A stretch of 64,000 bases of DNA from Anaerolineae bacterium. Lineage in GTDB: Bacteria > Chloroflexota > Anaerolineae > Promineifilales > Promineifilaceae. The notes beneath the pieces are model-generated. The model did no database searches. It was given only the letters and a program-made list of their open reading frames with translations, and had not been told where the DNA came from. Shown here one piece after another: positions 44,926-53,812 of the stretch (the first letter of the stretch is position 1; the number at the start of each line of letters is the position of its first letter). The translations under genes and the position numbers were made by a program. Location: positions 539,562 to 603,561 of the forward strand of contig JAMLHW010000002.1 of NCBI GenBank assembly GCA_023954475.1, in the 5' to 3' direction.

Positions 44926-46218
44926 TCAAACCATGAGCGCCAGAAATCGGTCAATATCGTAAAACGCAGCCTGTGTCGCGGGCGAAATGCGCGGCAGAAG
45001 CAAGTCAAATGCGTGATCGGTGTTTGGCAACTCGACGTAGACAGTGGCGACACCAGCCGCACGCAGCTTCTGAACGAAGTAGCGCGTATCGTTGAGCCAG
45101 TCGAAGACGTCGTGCGAGCCTTGTATGACGAGAGTTGGAGGACATTCGGCCGAAACGTGATTCACCGGTGATCCCTGCGTATACACGTCAGGCACTTCAT
45201 CCGGCAAGCCGCCTAACAACTTGGGAATCAGACCCAACGGATACGCACCCGCCCGATCCAAAACGCGCGACAGGAAGCTGTCTGGTTTGAAGAGCTGGCC
45301 GTATTTCACCTCGCTGCGCACTTGAATGGCACGCAAATCGACCGGAGGATAAAGTGCTACGACAGCGCGGACCGATGTGTCGTCAGTGATATTATTTGGT
45401 TGAAACTGCGGTTGGTTGGGCGTATAAGCGGTCAGTAAGGCTAAATGCGCACCGGCCGAACCACCGGCAACGACAATGCGGTCTTCATCAATACCATAGC
45501 GCGGTGCATTGCGCTTAAGCCACACAATTGCTTCTTTGACATCACCGACCATGGCCGGCAACTGCGCTTTGTGCGCCATCGTGTACGATAAATCGAGCAC
45601 AACATGCCCTTGATTGATCAGATGGCGGAAAAAATATCGCGTGCCTAAATCCTTGTCGCCATAATGCCATGCACCGCCATGCAAATAGAGCAACGCCAGA
45701 CCGGTGCGAGGCACGTCGGCCGGCGGTTCCCAAACATCTGCCAACAAAGGCTCATCGCTGTCTAGAGTTCGGCCGACTGGCATATTGCGATGGAAAACGC
45801 CGCTACGTGCGCGTGGCGGCAATAAGTGCAACCGCGATTGGAGCATGCGTTTTGACAAATCTTCCGGAATGCGCTGCTGCCAACCTGAGCCAAACGCCCT
45901 ATCAAAACCATCATGAGGCCGGGTCACGACATAGCTGTACCATCCTGCAATCGCCGCACCGAGTCCGGCAAATGTCATCATACCAATGCTGCGCCGCCAC
46001 ACGCCGGCCACGAACAATAGCATGCCCCAGATTGCCAGCGGTATAGCACTCGATGCAGCGACCGTTTTTGTGACCGTCAATCCAATAATGCTCCACCAGT
46101 GGCGCATTCGGATCAAGATCAATCCGCTGAATAAAAACGTCGCAACGGAAGCCAGGCTGAGCAAGATGCTCAACAGAAATCGTGCAATTTTGCGTACATT
46201 GATCGTAATCGTGATCAT
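44926..46218 (-). CDS. Membrane-anchored alpha/beta hydrolase (HSL/esterase type)
   Basis: About 430 aa. Three N-terminal hydrophobic segments (roughly residues 12-36, 42-70 and 75-105) precede a lipase/esterase domain. Oxyanion motif HGGAWHYGD, nucleophile elbow [10 protein letters not shown], Asp in QGSHDVFDW and His in NTDHAFD form the catalytic set of the hormone-sensitive-lipase group. It could hydrolyse lipid or acyl esters at the membrane. The in-frame extension to 46323 overlaps the thiolase gene, so ATG at 46218 (with GGAA upstream) is chosen. Confidence 0.82.
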   Translation of the reverse strand: MITITINVRKIARFLLSILLSLASVATFLFSGLILIRMRHWWSIIGLTVTKTVAASSAIPLAIWGMLLFVAGVWRRSIGMMTFAGLGAAIAGWYSYVVTRPHDGFDRAFGSGWQQRIPEDLSKRMLQSRLHLLPPRARSGVFHRNMPVGRTLDSDEPLLADVWEPPADVPRTGLALLYLHGGAWHYGDKDLGTRYFFRHLINQGHVVLDLSYTMAHKAQLPAMVGDVKEAIVWLKRNAPRYGIDEDRIVVAGGSAGAHLALLTAYTPNQPQFQPNNITDDTSVRAVVALYPPVDLRAIQVRSEVKYGQLFKPDSFLSRVLDRAGAYPLGLIPKLLGGLPDEVPDVYTQGSPVNHVSAECPPTLVIQGSHDVFDWLNDTRYFVQKLRAAGVATVYVELPNTDHAFDLLLPRISPATQAAFYDIDRFLALMV

Positions 46219-46276
46219 TTTTCCACAGTGCAGAAAGTTTGTCTGCGAAACATCAGGCAGTCGCCCATTCCAGAAT

Positions 46277-47485
46277 TCAGACGCGTTCGATGATGGTAGC
46301 GATTCCCATGCCGCCACCGGCACAGAGTGTAATCAGCGCAGTCTCTTTGTCACGGCGCTCCAGTTCATCGAGGGCGGTACCGAGCAACATCGCTCCGGTC
46401 GCTCCCAACGGATGTCCCAGGGCAATTGCGCCGCCGTTGACGTTGACCTTTTCGGCCGAATCCAGCCCCATTTCACGCATAAATCGCAGTGGAACCGCTG
46501 CAAACGCCTCGTTACACTCGATCAAGTCGATGTCGTCAATCTTCATGCCGGCCATCTGCAATGCTTTTTGCGACGCCGGAGCCGGACCAATGAGCATAAT
46601 CGTCGGCTCCGTACCCACCAATGCAGCAGAGACAATTCGGGCGCGTGGTGTGAGGTTGAGTTGACGCCCTTTTTCGGCCGAACCGACCAGAACCAGCGCC
46701 GCGCCATCCACAATCCCCGACGAATTACCAGCCGTGTGCACATGCTCAATGTGGTCGACTTGCGGATACTTGCGCAATGCCATCGCATCAAACAAATTCT
46801 CGCCCATCTGTTGAAATGCCGGTCGCAGTGCGCCCAGCGTCTCCAACGTCGTGTCCGGGCGAGCGTACTCATCGCGGTCGAGGATAATCGTGCCGTCGGC
46901 GTCTTGAACCGCAATCCGCGATGTGAAGTAACCACATGCTTCCGCTTCAGCAGCCCGCTGCTGCGAAAGCAGGGCAAACCCGTCTACGTCAGCGCGCGTC
47001 AATCCTTCCAGCGTGGCAATCAAGTCGGCACTGATGCCTTGCGGCACAAAGGCGACTTTCTCGATGACCGTTTTGTCCGTCATCCACGCGCCGCCGTCAG
47101 ATCCCATTTTGACCCGCGACATCGACTCGATGCCACCGGCCACGACGAGATCCCCCCACCCTGCCCGCACACGCATCGCCGCGTCGTTGACAGCCGACAG
47201 ACCGGATGCGCAAAAGCGGTTGACTTGTATGCCCGGCACATCGACATGCCAATCGGCATAGAGCGGCGCAATGCGGGCAATGTTGCCGCCTTGCTCGGCA
47301 ATGGGCGTAACACAACCAAGAATTACATCCTCAACCTGGGAAGTATCGAGGTCATTTCGGCCGACTAGCGCTGTCATCAACTCGGTAAGCAGATCAATGG
47401 CTGACGTCATGTGTAATGCGCCGGTTTCCTTCCCGCGTCCACGCGGTGTCCGGATTGCGTCGAAAATATAGGCTTCAGTCGTCAT
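46277..47485 (-). CDS. Acetyl-CoA acyltransferase (thiolase, FadA-like)
   Basis: About 402 aa. Active-site Cys92 in [11 protein letters not shown], the histidine in [15 protein letters not shown], and the second Cys in LCAGGGMG are all present. The N-terminus ([19 protein letters not shown]) is typical of beta-oxidation thiolases that cleave 3-ketoacyl-CoA. No 3-hydroxyacyl-CoA dehydrogenase partner lies next to it. Three TCGGCCGA copies occur (46451, 46672, 47356, approximate). Confidence 0.92.
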   Translation of the reverse strand: MTTEAYIFDAIRTPRGRGKETGALHMTSAIDLLTELMTALVGRNDLDTSQVEDVILGCVTPIAEQGGNIARIAPLYADWHVDVPGIQVNRFCASGLSAVNDAAMRVRAGWGDLVVAGGIESMSRVKMGSDGGAWMTDKTVIEKVAFVPQGISADLIATLEGLTRADVDGFALLSQQRAAEAEACGYFTSRIAVQDADGTIILDRDEYARPDTTLETLGALRPAFQQMGENLFDAMALRKYPQVDHIEHVHTAGNSSGIVDGAALVLVGSAEKGRQLNLTPRARIVSAALVGTEPTIMLIGPAPASQKALQMAGMKIDDIDLIECNEAFAAVPLRFMREMGLDSAEKVNVNGGAIALGHPLGATGAMLLGTALDELERRDKETALITLCAGGGMGIATIIERV

Positions 47486-47603
47486 GGCTTTTCCCCGGAT
47501 TGTCAAAATCAGCACAATAAACGGTGCTGAACTGTGTCGATTATACATCAACCCGAGGCGGTTGTTACGCGTTTGTCAGGCTGTTGAGAGCGAACGATAC
47601 CGT

Positions 47604-48497
47604 TTATACGTCGACTGGCACCGCCGCGATTTGACGTGCTTCGCTCCACGGTTCGTGCCGCCATCCGATTCGACTGCGTGCCGCAGTTGTATCAATTTGT
47701 GGCAGTTCGCGCTCGACTAAACTCAGTGTTTCAGCAACGAGACGTTCCAGTTCAGGCAGCGCTTCTGCCAACGGCGCAGCAAAAAGCCGCTCGATGCGCT
47801 CTGCCACATCAGGCGGTGCAATCGTCAGCAAATCAGTAAAACGATGCATTCGCTTAAACTGAAACGGCGTGAAATAGATTTGATTCAGGCCGGCCAGAAT
47901 TCCGCACAGATTTTGCGCCGCCTCGACCAGAATTTGATGATACCAGATGGTCGCATCTCGCGACTGGAAGTGAGACGCCAGGCCCCAAATGGGGAAAAAC
48001 TTGAGGTAGTGAGTTACCATCGCTTCGGTCAGTGCAGACGGATAGGCGGCAATTTGCTCTTTCCAACGGGCAATGATCGCAGCGCCGTGGAGCGGTACAC
48101 AGGCAGACATGCCTTCCAATGCTTTGGGCAACGGCGTGTCAACCTTGAGTTCAATCTGGACTTGCGCCATCATCGCTTCCCACGAAGCCGTTGTCGCGTG
48201 AATTAGCTGCACTTCTACGCCATCCAGTCGAAACGCCTCGGCAAATCCGCCCTGCTCACGCCCGTCGGTAACCCATTTGCGATCAGAACCGCCGAGCTGC
48301 GTACGGATGGCATGCAACGTCTCTTCGTCCGGCAACGTGTCATCGTAGTAGACAGCCATGTCGAGATCGGAGTAGAAATCCGCAATGCCTTTGGCGACGG
48401 AACCAGTAACCATTGCCGCGCACGCAGTCGGTGTGGCAATGTAGGGGGCACAAATATGTCGAGCGCGATTCAGCAGAATTTGGCTAGCGGGTGTCAT
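47604..48497 (-). CDS. Nucleotidyltransferase-fold protein
   Basis: About 297 aa. The N-terminal Pol-beta-type motif is MVTGSVAKGIADFYSDLDMAVYY (GS followed by DxD), with a later acidic residue in VEVQLIH. The C-terminal half is helical. Similar proteins adenylylate aminoglycosides or other small molecules or proteins. The ATG at 48497 has a strong GGAGG site and overlaps the upstream HTH gene by 14 nt, so the two are co-expressed. Confidence 0.8.
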   Translation of the reverse strand: MTPASQILLNRARHICAPYIATPTACAAMVTGSVAKGIADFYSDLDMAVYYDDTLPDEETLHAIRTQLGGSDRKWVTDGREQGGFAEAFRLDGVEVQLIHATTASWEAMMAQVQIELKVDTPLPKALEGMSACVPLHGAAIIARWKEQIAAYPSALTEAMVTHYLKFFPIWGLASHFQSRDATIWYHQILVEAAQNLCGILAGLNQIYFTPFQFKRMHRFTDLLTIAPPDVAERIERLFAAPLAEALPELERLVAETLSLVERELPQIDTTAARSRIGWRHEPWSEARQIAAVPVDV

Positions 48498-49089
48498 CAA
48501 CAACGTCCTCCGGTTTCTTGTAAAAAGCAACGGTCAGGGCAAAGGTCGGTTCGGCCGAATCAGCATTCTCAACCCCATACGCCGTCACATCCTGAATCAA
48601 TTGGTCTAGCCTGGTATGGAGCATCGACAACTGGTCATCGGTCAGGCGAAACAGCTTTTGCGACAGAAAGGGATGGCGTGGTGGCGTCCCTTCCGCCGGA
48701 TCACGGTCGGTCAAGGCACGCAAAAAGCCAGTGCGTGTCTCGTCGAGTAATGTTCCGAACACAGCCGCACTTGCATCGGCCGACATGGCGTCGCCAGCCA
48801 GCAGAGGATTGACCAATCTGAAGTTGCGTGCTGTCACCTGATACACTTTCTCGACAATACCGCTCTCGATATTGTGCTCGACGACCGCCAGCAATCCATG
48901 TTCGACCAGCAGATTGACGTGGTAATACAGCTTTGAAGGCGGCATATCCAGCGCAGCAGCAACGGCTTTGACCGTATTCGGCCGATTCATCAGTTGCAAT
49001 ACTTTCAGGCGTCGTTCGTCGGCAAAGACCTTGATGGTCTCAATATCATCCAGCAAACGCTCATCCTGCAAGACAAATTTATCATTCAT
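48484..49089 (-). CDS. ArsR-like winged-helix transcriptional regulator
   Basis: 201 aa. The N-terminal winged helix is clear (ETIKVFADERRLKVLQLMNRPNTVKAVAAALDMPPSKLYYHVNLL, read in part, residues 17-62). The C-terminal region is mostly helical, and no Cys metal site is seen. It should repress or activate its own operon, which includes the overlapping nucleotidyltransferase gene. The AT-rich region before it carries a direct repeat that may be its operator. Confidence 0.82.
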   Translation of the reverse strand: MNDKFVLQDERLLDDIETIKVFADERRLKVLQLMNRPNTVKAVAAALDMPPSKLYYHVNLLVEHGLLAVVEHNIESGIVEKVYQVTARNFRLVNPLLAGDAMSADASAAVFGTLLDETRTGFLRALTDRDPAEGTPPRHPFLSQKLFRLTDDQLSMLHTRLDQLIQDVTAYGVENADSAEPTFALTVAFYKKPEDVVDDTR

Positions 49090-49248
49090 TTAATGTATTT
49101 TTATTGATTTAAGAATATTTGATTCGTTTGAATATTTTTGATTAAACATAGTGTACTAGACTACATGCCACGTGTCAATACTGATGGCAGACAATGCATG
49201 GCAAAGACGAGATTCTGTCCAAAATGTGGACTCGATTTATCCAAATAG
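49090..49248. promoter_or_regulatory. AT-rich divergent region with direct repeats (candidate operator)
   Basis: GAATATTTGATT (49113-49124) and GAATATTTTTGATT (49130-49143) form a direct repeat 17 bp apart, next to the start of the ArsR-like gene. The region is much more AT-rich than its surroundings and should contain the minus-strand promoter. Confidence 0.5.
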
Positions 49249-49277
49249 TTGACCTGAAATTTAGAATATGTTATATT
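49249..49277 (+). promoter_or_regulatory. Promoter upstream of the esterase gene
   Basis: TTGACC (49249-49254), a 17-bp spacer, then TATATT (49272-49277). Predicted start is near 49284, giving a leader of about 117 nt to the ATG at 49401. Confidence 0.7.
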
Positions 49278-49298
49278 GTTGATGGCTCCCCCCCCATC

Positions 49299-49344
49299 AA
49301 GGTGGTTGACTTAGCGCCCGCTAAGGTGACCACCTTTTCTTTTG
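49299..49344 (+). terminator. Strong leader hairpin with T-run (possible attenuator)
   Basis: AAGGTGGT pairs with ACCACCTT, and inside this CTTAGCG pairs with CGCTAAG around a CC loop, leaving a 3 x 3 internal loop. TTTTCTTTT follows. It lies between the predicted promoter and the esterase start codon, directly after a run of eight C. In this place it can only terminate plus-strand transcription before the gene, suggesting attenuation or a switchable leader. Confidence 0.7.
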
Positions 49345-49400
49345 CCTTTACCCGATACGCAATCACCGCAGACAGTACATTTCATGCTATCATTCCGCCT

Positions 49401-50093
49401 ATGAATCCAATTGAACCCCGCCTCGTAGACTCCGGCTCACTCGTCGATTCATCCGGTTTGGTGCACCGTGTATACGAACCAACACCTCCCGGCCCACGCC
49501 CGACTGTCATCATGGTGCATGGGCGCCAGGGCGACGAAAATGTCATGTGGATTTTCAAACACACATTGCCCGCCGATTGGCTACTCATCGCGCCGCGTGC
49601 ACCGCAGATGGATACGCCGGGTAACTATTCATGGGATGTGCGTCCGTCCGGGCAATGGCCACGGTATGACGATCTGCTGCCGGGTGCAATCACGCTGCTC
49701 GATTTCATCCACGCTTTGCCAGATCATTATGCCGTTGATTGGGGTCAGTTGTATTTGATGGGATTCAGCCAAGGTGCAGCCGTGAGTCTTGTAGCCGCCA
49801 TGCAGGATGATGTCCCGCTGCGTGCGGTGGCGTCGCTGGTCGGGTTTATGCCGGTTGTAGAACCGGAAACGGCAATTGGGCTGCGCGATATGCCTGTTTT
49901 CATGTCTGTCGGCCGACAAGACGAGTCAGTGCCGTGTAAGGTAGCAGAACGCACAGCCAAGACATTGATCGATGTCGGTGCTCGTCTGGATTACCGCAGT
50001 TACGATACCGGCCACCGGCTCAATGCGCGCGGCATGCGCGACCTGAAAGCGTGGTGGCAGCGCCGGGCTAATGATGACAATTCTGACATTTAG
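49401..50093 (+). CDS. Phospholipase/carboxylesterase-type alpha/beta hydrolase
   Basis: About 230 aa, a normal size for the family. VIMVHGRQGDE supplies the oxyanion region, GFSQGAAVSL the nucleophile Ser, VGRQDESVP the Asp and DTGHRL the His. Substrates of relatives are short acyl esters or S-acyl groups. An in-frame start at 49194 would translate through the promoter and the terminator hairpin, so ATG at 49401 is chosen. Confidence 0.85.
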   Translation: MNPIEPRLVDSGSLVDSSGLVHRVYEPTPPGPRPTVIMVHGRQGDENVMWIFKHTLPADWLLIAPRAPQMDTPGNYSWDVRPSGQWPRYDDLLPGAITLLDFIHALPDHYAVDWGQLYLMGFSQGAAVSLVAAMQDDVPLRAVASLVGFMPVVEPETAIGLRDMPVFMSVGRQDESVPCKVAERTAKTLIDVGARLDYRSYDTGHRLNARGMRDLKAWWQRRANDDNSDI

Positions 50094-50129
50094 CAGCATT
50101 TGCAGGCAGATTTCGCCGCTTCTATAATC

Positions 50130-51395
50130 ATGGTCATGCTTAATTTCCCACCACCAGGATTCGTACCGACGCCGTCGCAAATTGACGGCATTGATCTCTT
50201 CAAACCGGCTCCACCAAAAGAGAAACTGGATGCAGCCGTAAACTTTCGTTGCCCCAATTGCGACGGGGAAACAGCATTTAGTGCGGCTGACGGTGGTCTG
50301 ACATGTAACTACTGCGGTTATCATGAGGCACCGGAAAAAGAAATCGTGGGAAAATCGGCCGAACAGTTTGAGTTCACGGTCGAAACCGTCAATCGCGCAG
50401 CGCACGGCTGGGGTGTCACCCGAACCGAACTCGTCTGCCAAACATGTGCCGCCCGCCTGACGTTGCCTGAAGGTGAGTTGACGACGACATGTCCATTTTG
50501 TGCCTCCAACACCGTCGTTCACCACAAAGCGCCACAAGACGTACTGCGTCCGCGCTTTTTAATCCCGTTTTCCGTCGATCAACACCGCTGTCACGCCATT
50601 GCCCGCGACTGGTTGGGCGCGACCTGGCTGGTTCCCAAAGAATTACGCCGCGTTGCAGCCGTTGACGATTTCACCGCCGTCTTCCTGCCGTTCTGGACAT
50701 TTGACGCGACCGCGACTGCCCAGTGGCGTGCTGAAGTTGGGCATACCCGCACGCGCCGCGACAGCAAAGGCCGCACGCATACAGAGACAGTTTGGCGCTG
50801 GGAAACAGGCGACATTCGCGTCAACTTCGACGACATGGTGCTGCGCGGCACCGAGCGCGTCAGCCTGCATCTGCTTGACCAGATCAAACAGTATGACCTG
50901 AAAGCGTTGGCCCCCTATGAACCAGCCTATCTGGCCGGACTCCACGCGCAGGCGTATGAAATTGGCCTGGAAGAAACCTGGCAAAAAGCACGCCACGTGA
51001 TGCGTGAACGCACGAAAACCGCCTGCCGCTCACAGGCATCGACGAATAAAATCCGCAACTTCTCGATGCAGCTCGATTTCAGTGACGAGAGTTGGCGCTA
51101 CATTTTGCTGCCCGTCTACATCAATACGTACCATTACAACAACAAGCCCTATCAACTCCTGCTCAACGGCCAAACTGGCGCGATTGCCGGCCAACGACCA
51201 GCCGACTGGCGCAAAATTGCCCTTGTCAGTGCCGCCTTGATGCTACCAAGCGTGCTTCTGTTCCTGATTTTGCTGGCCTTTGTACCAGATGTAGCTGGAT
51301 CGGGCGGTGGCTTTTTGTCGCTTTTGCTGTTCATCGCCGGTACTGCTGCAGCCATTTTCATCGTCTTACAGGCGCAAAAGCTGGATGAGATATGA
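50130..51395 (+). CDS. Zinc-ribbon membrane protein, first of a paralogous pair
   Basis: About 421 aa. Two N-terminal zinc ribbons occur (CPNC ... CNYCG, about residues 41-65; CQTC ... CPFC, about 101-122). A beta-rich domain follows (FLIPFSVDQHRCHAIARDWLG, LPFWTFDATATAQW), and two TM helices near the C-terminus. Similar bacterial proteins are sometimes annotated as primosomal-protein-N'-like zinc ribbons, but no helicase motifs are present. It overlaps the next gene by 4 nt, and the two share the IVPFSV...LPFW architecture, so they probably form a complex at the membrane. Confidence 0.75.
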   Translation: MVMLNFPPPGFVPTPSQIDGIDLFKPAPPKEKLDAAVNFRCPNCDGETAFSAADGGLTCNYCGYHEAPEKEIVGKSAEQFEFTVETVNRAAHGWGVTRTELVCQTCAARLTLPEGELTTTCPFCASNTVVHHKAPQDVLRPRFLIPFSVDQHRCHAIARDWLGATWLVPKELRRVAAVDDFTAVFLPFWTFDATATAQWRAEVGHTRTRRDSKGRTHTETVWRWETGDIRVNFDDMVLRGTERVSLHLLDQIKQYDLKALAPYEPAYLAGLHAQAYEIGLEETWQKARHVMRERTKTACRSQASTNKIRNFSMQLDFSDESWRYILLPVYINTYHYNNKPYQLLLNGQTGAIAGQRPADWRKIALVSAALMLPSVLLFLILLAFVPDVAGSGGGFLSLLLFIAGTAAAIFIVLQAQKLDEI

Positions 51396-52477
51396 GCCGT
51401 ATTGAGGAATTGTGGCATGTGCCGTGGACGGCGGCGATTTGTGAGGTGTGCGATTGGGCTTACTTAATCCCGGTCGGAAAAGTTGACGCCATTTGTCCAC
51501 ATTGTTACCAAGATACCGTGACGCCGCTGCCGGAAGATGCCGTCATGCAGTTGGCCGCGCCCGAAATGATCGTCCCATTTTCCGTTTCGGCCGAAAAAGT
51601 GCGTGCCAACGCCGAGCAGTTTGCGAAAAGCATTCCGTTCAGACCTGCCGATTTATCAGGCGATACGCTGCACGACCGCTTACAGCCGGTTTTTTTGCCC
51701 TTTTGGCTCGTGGACAGCGATGTTCAGGCTGTGTGGCAGGCAGAAACCGGGTTCGATTACAATGTGGTCAGTCATGAAGAACGGTATCAAGGTGGCCGGT
51801 GGCAGACGATTGAAAAACAGGAAACGCGCATTCGCTGGGAACCGCGTATCGGCCGATTACAGCGCCATTACGACAATATTCCGGCCCCAGCCCTCGAAGA
51901 GCACGATCATCTGGCCCGCCTACTCGGTCGTTACGACACTGAGGCCGCACAGACATACGCCTCCACCTTGCTCCAGGAAGCCCTGGTGCGTTTGCCCAAT
52001 CGCAATTCGGCCGATGCGTGGCCTGATGCCGAACCGATCCTTGTCAAACGCGCGGCCGACGAATGCCGCCAGGCTGCCGCTGCACAACACGTGCGACAAT
52101 TCCAATGGCAATCAACGTATGCTGATCAACAGTGGACACAGATGCTCGTTCCCGTCTTTACCAGCTTTTACCGGAATGATGAAGGCCAACCGATGACTGT
52201 GCTGTTCAATGGACAAAGCGGACGGATCAGTGGCGTGCGGCACGCGTCAATGCAGCGTGCACGTCAAATCGCCTTGTATGCCGGCATCACAGCCGTTCTG
52301 CTATTCGTGCTGGCGGTGATGCTGCTCGTGTTTGAAATGCCGTTTGCCGGTTTGGTGGCTGTACTGGCTGCCGCCGCCGTGTTTGGTGCCATTTACCCCA
52401 TCATTGCCGTGGCCCAATTCAATCGCGCACAACGCGACGATTGGTTTGCCATGCAAACGCGTCGTCAACCGGAATAA
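51392..52477 (+). CDS. Zinc-ribbon membrane protein, second of the pair
   Basis: 361 aa. A single N-terminal zinc ribbon (CEVCDWAYLIPVGKVDAICPHC, read in part), then MIVPFSVSAEKVRANAEQF, QPVFLPFWLVDSDVQAVW and MLVPVFTSFYRNDEGQPM, which align with the preceding protein. It ends in two TM helices (about residues 288-335) and a short basic tail. It starts inside the stop of the previous gene (ATGA) and overlaps the convergent ATP-grasp gene by 13 nt. Function unknown. Confidence 0.75.
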   Translation: MSRIEELWHVPWTAAICEVCDWAYLIPVGKVDAICPHCYQDTVTPLPEDAVMQLAAPEMIVPFSVSAEKVRANAEQFAKSIPFRPADLSGDTLHDRLQPVFLPFWLVDSDVQAVWQAETGFDYNVVSHEERYQGGRWQTIEKQETRIRWEPRIGRLQRHYDNIPAPALEEHDHLARLLGRYDTEAAQTYASTLLQEALVRLPNRNSADAWPDAEPILVKRAADECRQAAAAQHVRQFQWQSTYADQQWTQMLVPVFTSFYRNDEGQPMTVLFNGQSGRISGVRHASMQRARQIALYAGITAVLLFVLAVMLLVFEMPFAGLVAVLAAAAVFGAIYPIIAVAQFNRAQRDDWFAMQTRRQPE

Positions 52478-53682
52478 ACGCGCTGGGCTTCCTTGACATT
52501 GCCGTGCGTGAGAAAATCGGCCGTGAAGCGGTGCATGATTTCATCTGCCAACGTTATCGTGCGCTGATAATCGGCCGATTGCAGAATAACACCGGCATGA
52601 TACGGTTTGTTCAGCCGCCACACAATCTCTGGATAACTGTAAGCTGATAAATCAGGCTTTTCCTGTTGCGCCAGGCAAATTACACTGGCCGCGTACAGAT
52701 CACGCATTTCAGGTAGCTCATACGCCGTGTGGGAAGCCGCTGTCACCACCAGCTTCGCCCATTCTGCCCATAAATTGACGCCAGACGCGAATTCGACCAC
52801 TTCTGCAATATGTGCGCCCCCTACACGCGCAGCGACCTCCAGAAAGAAAAATTCGCCCGTTGAATCAGCTTGAATGTATTCAGCGTGTGCCACACCACGA
52901 TCCAATTGCAGTGCCGGTAGCAGTTGTGCGTTCATCGCGCGTAAGGCACGTGCATCAGGCGCATTGCGCAGCACGGTACGCGTAGAAAACACACCGCCTT
53001 CATGGGAAACGCTCAACGGAGGGCGTGCATATTTGGACACAATTGAAAACTGCACAGTGCCATCAACAACGACAGAATCGACGTGATAAATTGCGCCCGG
53101 CACAAATTGCTCCAACAAATAATGCGATTGTTTGTCACCCAATTCGTCCAATGTGCGCCACACCTGCTCCGCATCATGCAGCTTGCGGATGCCGATTGCA
53201 CCCGCTTCGGAGCGTGGTTTGAGCACCCACGGTGGCGGTACATCGGCCAAAAAACGGCGCAATTCGTCGTAGTTGAAAAGTCCGGTGAATGGTGGCACTC
53301 GAATACCATTTCGCGCCGCCTGGACGCGCATTGCCAATTTGTCGCGGAAAAAGCGGGCAATGCTGTCACCTAAGCCCGGCAAACGCATGTGCTCGCGTAG
53401 CGTGGCCGCCATCTCCACGTCGTAATCGTCGAGCGGCACGATGGTGTCCAGTTTGTAACTACGCGCCAGGTAGCTGACGGCATTCAGCACATGCTGTTTA
53501 TGCGACAAGTCAGGCATATAGAACATTTGGTCTACATCATCGACTGGCCAACCGTCTTCCCGTCGCTTCTCTTCAGTTATCAGGAGCACCGTGGCGCCAA
53601 GGTGCTTCGCTGTGTGAATGAAATCGTGGCCTTTGCACGCAGAAGCAAGGCACAGGATGACAATTGGTTGTGAGTTACTCAT
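52465..53682 (-). CDS. ATP-grasp ligase-like protein
   Basis: 405 aa. The N-terminal pre-ATP-grasp region (IVILCLASACKGHDFIHTAKHLGATVLLITEE, read in part) is followed by the ATP-grasp core: PPWVLKPRSEAGAIGIRKL, YLLEQFVPGAIYHVDSVVVDG, and the metal-binding EFFFLEVAARVGG. Enzymes of this class form carboxylate-amine or related bonds using ATP. It is a stand-alone gene, so the substrate is unknown. It contains one TCGGCCGA (52572) and ends inside the convergent neighbour. Confidence 0.85.
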   Translation of the reverse strand: MSNSQPIVILCLASACKGHDFIHTAKHLGATVLLITEEKRREDGWPVDDVDQMFYMPDLSHKQHVLNAVSYLARSYKLDTIVPLDDYDVEMAATLREHMRLPGLGDSIARFFRDKLAMRVQAARNGIRVPPFTGLFNYDELRRFLADVPPPWVLKPRSEAGAIGIRKLHDAEQVWRTLDELGDKQSHYLLEQFVPGAIYHVDSVVVDGTVQFSIVSKYARPPLSVSHEGGVFSTRTVLRNAPDARALRAMNAQLLPALQLDRGVAHAEYIQADSTGEFFFLEVAARVGGAHIAEVVEFASGVNLWAEWAKLVVTAASHTAYELPEMRDLYAASVICLAQQEKPDLSAYSYPEIVWRLNKPYHAGVILQSADYQRTITLADEIMHRFTADFLTHGNVKEAQRVYSG

Positions 53683-53721
53683 AAATATCCCTCGTCGATC
53701 GGCCGAATTTCAATCCCCAGT

Positions 53722-53773
53722 ATAAACAAAAAGGCGGCAAAAGAATAGGCAACTCGCCAATCCCCTTGCCGCC
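53722..53773 (-). terminator. Intrinsic terminator of the GMC-ALDH operon
   Basis: On the minus strand GGCGGCAA pairs with TTGCCGCC over a 25-nt loop and is followed by TTTTTGTTTA. It lies 40 bp past the stop of the aldehyde dehydrogenase gene. Confidence 0.8.
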
Positions 53774-53812
53774 GACACAGGCGGGAACTTCCCCTACCCT
53801 GTTACATGTGCA

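Noticed and set aside
45986..47368. Plus-strand open frame of 460 codons
   Set aside because: It lies opposite the thiolase and esterase genes, which have intact active sites; no domain is visible in the antisense product.
52495..52580. TCGGCCGT and similar near-matches counted as copies of the iterated octamer
   Set aside because: Only exact TCGGCCGA was counted; near-matches such as TCGGCCGT or GCGGCCGA look no more frequent than chance.
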